DNA from: an uncultured Dyadobacter sp.
Lineage (GTDB): Bacteria > Bacteroidota > Bacteroidia > Cytophagales > Spirosomataceae
DNA: 64,000 bases
NCBI RefSeq assembly: GCF_946482605.1
Contig: NZ_CAMLSE010000035.1
Span: 15,316 to 79,315, forward strand
Direction: 5' to 3'
Made by a program: the position numbers and the translations under genes. The notes under the pieces were generated by a model. That model saw only the letters and a program-made list of their open reading frames with translations. It was not told the DNA's origin and made no database searches. Below, in pieces: positions 61,351 through 64,000 of this stretch. Every line of letters begins with the position of its first letter. Within the stretch, counting starts at the first letter, position 1.

Positions 61351-63726
61351 TCATTCGCTGCGCAAAGACTTGACCGGATTCATTAACGCCGCCTTGATCG
61401 CCTGAAAACTCACCGTCAGCAAAGTAATGGCAACAGCCAGCAAAGCTGCCACCACGAACACGACCCAGTTCAGCTCGATGTGATATTCGTATTTTTTCAG
61501 CCAGTCGCTCAGGAAATACAACGCGATCGGAGAAGCGATCACGCAGGAGACGATCACGAGGTAGACAAACTCCTTGGACAGCATCGCCCACATCTGCGTT
61601 ACACTCGCGCCTAAGGCCTTTCGGATACCAATTTCCTTCGTCCGTTGCTCAGCCGTATAAGCCGCCAGCCCGAACAGGCCGAGGCACGAGATAAACACCG
61701 CAAGCACCGCAAAAACCCTGGCTAGCTTCCCTACCCTTTCTTCTGCACGGAATTTGGTGTCGTATTCCTCATCTGCAAATTTGAACTCGAACGGCGAATC
61801 AGGATCATGCTTTCTGAACACAGCTTCCACTTTCTTCAAAGCCTGATCAACCGACGCACCGGGCGTCAACTTAATGTTAATGAGGTTCGCCCATTCATAA
61901 TCCATCAGGAAAATGGTAGGCACTGCGGGTTCGTAAGGAGATTGCATAACCATATCCTTGATCACCCCTACCACCTGCTTGGGCTTACCATTGTATCGGA
62001 TGGTCTTACCGATTATATCCTTGATGCCGGTCAGTTTAACGGCGGATTCATTGAGCACAAATGCAGCGGTATCCGTGGAGAATTCTCTTGAAAAGTCTCT
62101 CCCCGCGATAATTTTCCATCCAATTGTCTTACCAAAGTCGTGCGTACAGGCAATCGTTCCAAAAAGTGGCAGCGAGCCTGGCTCCATTCCCTCCCATTCG
62201 AAACCGATCTGGTTGGAGTAAATGCCCGTAGTCGGACTGGACGATTCGCTCATTTCGTATACGGAGCCCGTTTTCAGCAAATCATCGCGAAGCGGATAGT
62301 ACTTGCCGTACAGGTTCGGAGAAATATTGACCTGCAACAAGCCCTGCCTGTCGTAGCCAACCGGGCGGTCCTTGGCATGCTGGATCTGCTGAAAAACGAT
62401 GATCGTACCGATGATCAGCGTAATGGATACGGTAAACTGCATCACCACCATCACCTTCCTCGGCACCGCCGACCATTTGCCCACTTTAAAGGTACCTTTC
62501 AAAACGGAAAGCGGATTGAAAGAAGACAGGTAAAACGCGGGATAACTTCCCGCAACAAGTCCTGTAAACAGCGCAAACACAATCAGTCCTAACCAAAAAA
62601 GCGGGTAAAAGAACGGGAAGCTGACGTGCTTTCCTGCCAGGTTATTGAACGCTGGCAGCGAGATCAGAACGATCAGAATGGCCAGGATCAACGCGAAACC
62701 GACGACCAGAAACGATTCGCTCAGGAATTGGAATACCAACTGGCTTTTCAGCGAGCCAATGGATTTCCGGATCCCGACCTCCTTCGCCCTTTTCTCTGAT
62801 CGGGCCGTACTCAGGTTCATAAAGTTGATACAGGCCAGCAGCAACACAAAAACGCCGATGATGCTGAACAACCATACAAACTGAATGGCGCCGCCGACAT
62901 TCTTACCGTTCTTGAAATCCGAATACAAATGCCAGCGATCCATGGGATGCAGCAGATACTGTGGTTTATCGGTTTTGGAAAACGCATGCGGCATTTCGAC
63001 GTCCCGGATCTTGCGGGACACCGTCTCGATGTCCGCGTGATCGGCTACCTGCGCAAACCACTGGAACGAATGGTTACCCCATTGCGTCTGTGCGTCTTTC
63101 ACCCAGTTCTCCGCTTGCAGATAATCGCTCCATGGCAGGAGCAAGTACAGTTCGTTGAAATTAGAATTGAAAGGAATGTCTTCATAAACGCCGGTTACCT
63201 TTACATCCTTTTTGATATCCAGTTTGAGGGATTTTCCCAGCGGGTCCTCGTTCCCGAACAGCGATTTCGCGAGCGATTCGCAAATTACCACGGAACCCGG
63301 ATTTTTCAGGGCATTGTAATCCCCCCGGATCATATGCAGCGAAAGCATTTCGGGCATTGATGGCTGCGCCCACATACCCGTTTTGTTGATCTTCTTATCG
63401 CCATGGGCAAGCAAGTGGCCGAAGTTCCAGGAGGCCAGGGAAGTATGTTTAAAATCCGCCGAGTATTTCGTAGCCATTTCGGTAACGGCCGGAATTGAAA
63501 CGGCGGTACCGGTGCCGGTTTGCTCATTGAAAGTCTGGCTGATCCAGGCCTGCACGATGTGGTCGTGGTTTTCATGATACTTGTTGTACGACAGCTCGTC
63601 CCAGACCCACAGACCGATCAGCATCGTGACGGCAATACCCACGGCCAGTCCCACAATATTAATCAAAGAATAAACTTTGTTTTTCAAAAGGTTACGAAGG
63701 GCGATAACCAGATAGTTCTTGATCAT
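61351..63726 (-). CDS. P13: FtsX/MacB-type ABC permease, 'WHL' subgroup
   Basis: 791 residues, N-terminus MIKNYLVIALRNLLKNKVYSL. Subgroup markers are IGLWVWDELSYNKYHENHD and DRWHLYSDFKNGKNVGG. First FtsX block LLLACINFMNLSTARS / GIRKSIGS; second FISCLGLFGLAA / GIRKALGAS, with Ala in the usual RKVLG; C-terminus NPVKSLRSE. Its closest relatives by these motifs are P6 and P9, which are 15-25 kb away rather than adjacent. P14 lies 84 bp upstream on the same strand. Confidence 0.9.
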   Translation of the reverse strand: MIKNYLVIALRNLLKNKVYSLINIVGLAVGIAVTMLIGLWVWDELSYNKYHENHDHIVQAWISQTFNEQTGTGTAVSIPAVTEMATKYSADFKHTSLASWNFGHLLAHGDKKINKTGMWAQPSMPEMLSLHMIRGDYNALKNPGSVVICESLAKSLFGNEDPLGKSLKLDIKKDVKVTGVYEDIPFNSNFNELYLLLPWSDYLQAENWVKDAQTQWGNHSFQWFAQVADHADIETVSRKIRDVEMPHAFSKTDKPQYLLHPMDRWHLYSDFKNGKNVGGAIQFVWLFSIIGVFVLLLACINFMNLSTARSEKRAKEVGIRKSIGSLKSQLVFQFLSESFLVVGFALILAILIVLISLPAFNNLAGKHVSFPFFYPLFWLGLIVFALFTGLVAGSYPAFYLSSFNPLSVLKGTFKVGKWSAVPRKVMVVMQFTVSITLIIGTIIVFQQIQHAKDRPVGYDRQGLLQVNISPNLYGKYYPLRDDLLKTGSVYEMSESSSPTTGIYSNQIGFEWEGMEPGSLPLFGTIACTHDFGKTIGWKIIAGRDFSREFSTDTAAFVLNESAVKLTGIKDIIGKTIRYNGKPKQVVGVIKDMVMQSPYEPAVPTIFLMDYEWANLINIKLTPGASVDQALKKVEAVFRKHDPDSPFEFKFADEEYDTKFRAEERVGKLARVFAVLAVFISCLGLFGLAAYTAEQRTKEIGIRKALGASVTQMWAMLSKEFVYLVIVSCVIASPIALYFLSDWLKKYEYHIELNWVVFVVAALLAVAITLLTVSFQAIKAALMNPVKSLRSE

Positions 63727-63810
63727 AGCAGGTTTATTTGGCCAGGTTTATGGGTGCATTTTGGCAAAAGATGCAAAAGAGAGGCGGCCAGTTGCATGCG
63801 TGTTATATGA

Positions 63811-64000
63811 TTATTCACTTCGCAGCGCTGTCACCGGATTGGTGAGTGCAGCCTTAACACTCTGGAAGCTGATCGTGACCAGGGCAATGACCACAGCTGC
63901 CAGGCCGGCCACCGCAAAAAGCCACCAGCTTACCTGCACCTTGTAGTTGAAATCCTGCAACCAACCGTCCATCAGATACCAGGCAATGGGCGAGGCGATC
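63811..64000 (-). CDS. P14: FtsX/MacB-type ABC permease, C-terminal end only
   Basis: Only the last 62 residues are in the window; the gene continues beyond base 64000. They contain IASPIAWYLMDGWLQDF, the last membrane helix (WWLFAVAGLAAVVIALVTI) and the C-terminus NPVTALRSE, where Thr-Ala replaces the usual Lys-Ser. It is therefore another member of the same family, and the run probably continues past the window. P13 follows after 84 bp. Confidence 0.85.
   Translation of the reverse strand, partial: IASPIAWYLMDGWLQDFNYKVQVSWWLFAVAGLAAVVIALVTISFQSVKAALTNPVTALRSE

Noticed and set aside
22934..64000. MacAB-type tripartite pump operons
   Set aside because: No membrane-fusion protein, TolC-like protein or ABC ATPase gene accompanies the permeases, so a standard MacAB operon is not supported.
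22934..64000. Recent tandem duplication or mobile element as the source of the permease run
   Set aside because: The copies differ throughout at DNA level, and no terminal repeats, transposases or integrases were seen.
1..64000. CRISPR arrays, tRNA or rRNA genes
   Set aside because: No regularly spaced direct repeats, cloverleaf sequences or conserved rRNA segments were found in the intergenic regions.

Overview
The window looks like a chromosomal segment of a Bacteroidota bacterium, most likely Cytophagales/Spirosomataceae (Dyadobacter-like; this placement is inference). Support comes from a type IX secretion sorting domain, a Wzi-like barrel, an OMP_b-brl_3-type outer-membrane receptor, a Bacteroidota DUF6427-like membrane protein, several TAnnTTTG (-7) / TTG (-33) promoters, lipoproteins with short lipoboxes, near-50% GC, and above all a very large family of about 800-residue FtsX-domain ABC permeases. 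I see no rRNA, tRNA, CRISPR array, prophage or insertion sequence.

Positions 1-22900 are mixed housekeeping and accessory genes. In order: the 3' end of an unrecognised helical protein overlapping a PaaE-type flavin/2Fe-2S reductase; a LacI-family regulator; an M1 aminopeptidase; a LolC/E-like permease with rbfA; a DUF6427-like membrane protein convergent with rpiB; a LOG-family protein; a helix-hairpin-helix membrane-anchored protein; a DUF4097 beta-repeat protein; a small antitoxin-like protein; a lipoprotein; a GH1 beta-glucosidase; a three-module T9SS cargo protein; about 1 kb of AT-rich non-coding DNA; a DUF885-like lipoprotein; a CBM9-like protein followed by a serine beta-lactamase-fold protein; and a beta-propeller-like lipoprotein whose promoter carries two matching 17-bp metal-regulator-type operators.

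Positions 22934-64000 hold an extraordinary run of thirteen complete and one partial FtsX/MacB-type ABC permeases (called P1-P14 here), all on the minus strand. They are interrupted only by a Wzi-like gene (between P2 and P3) and by an accessory block between P12 and P13. That block holds an AAA_14/DUF4143 ATPase, a TonB-receptor-like outer-membrane protein, a DUF6249-like protein, an ECF sigma factor with a probable anti-sigma partner, a Spy/CpxP-like protein, and an AF2212-like antitoxin/VapC pair. No ABC ATPase gene is present, so these permeases must work without a local ATPase or share one encoded elsewhere. Their cytoplasmic ends (N-terminal xxNYxKxAxRNL-like, C-terminal NPVKSLRSE-like) and a TM6 cysteine are nearly invariant, while the periplasmic domains vary widely. 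That pattern fits many sensing or export modules sharing one energising partner. Internal terminators and short gaps divide the run into several transcription units.

Start codons were moved inward where a signal peptide or the conserved permease N-terminus shows the true start. Functions are from family recognition by eye; no database search was run.
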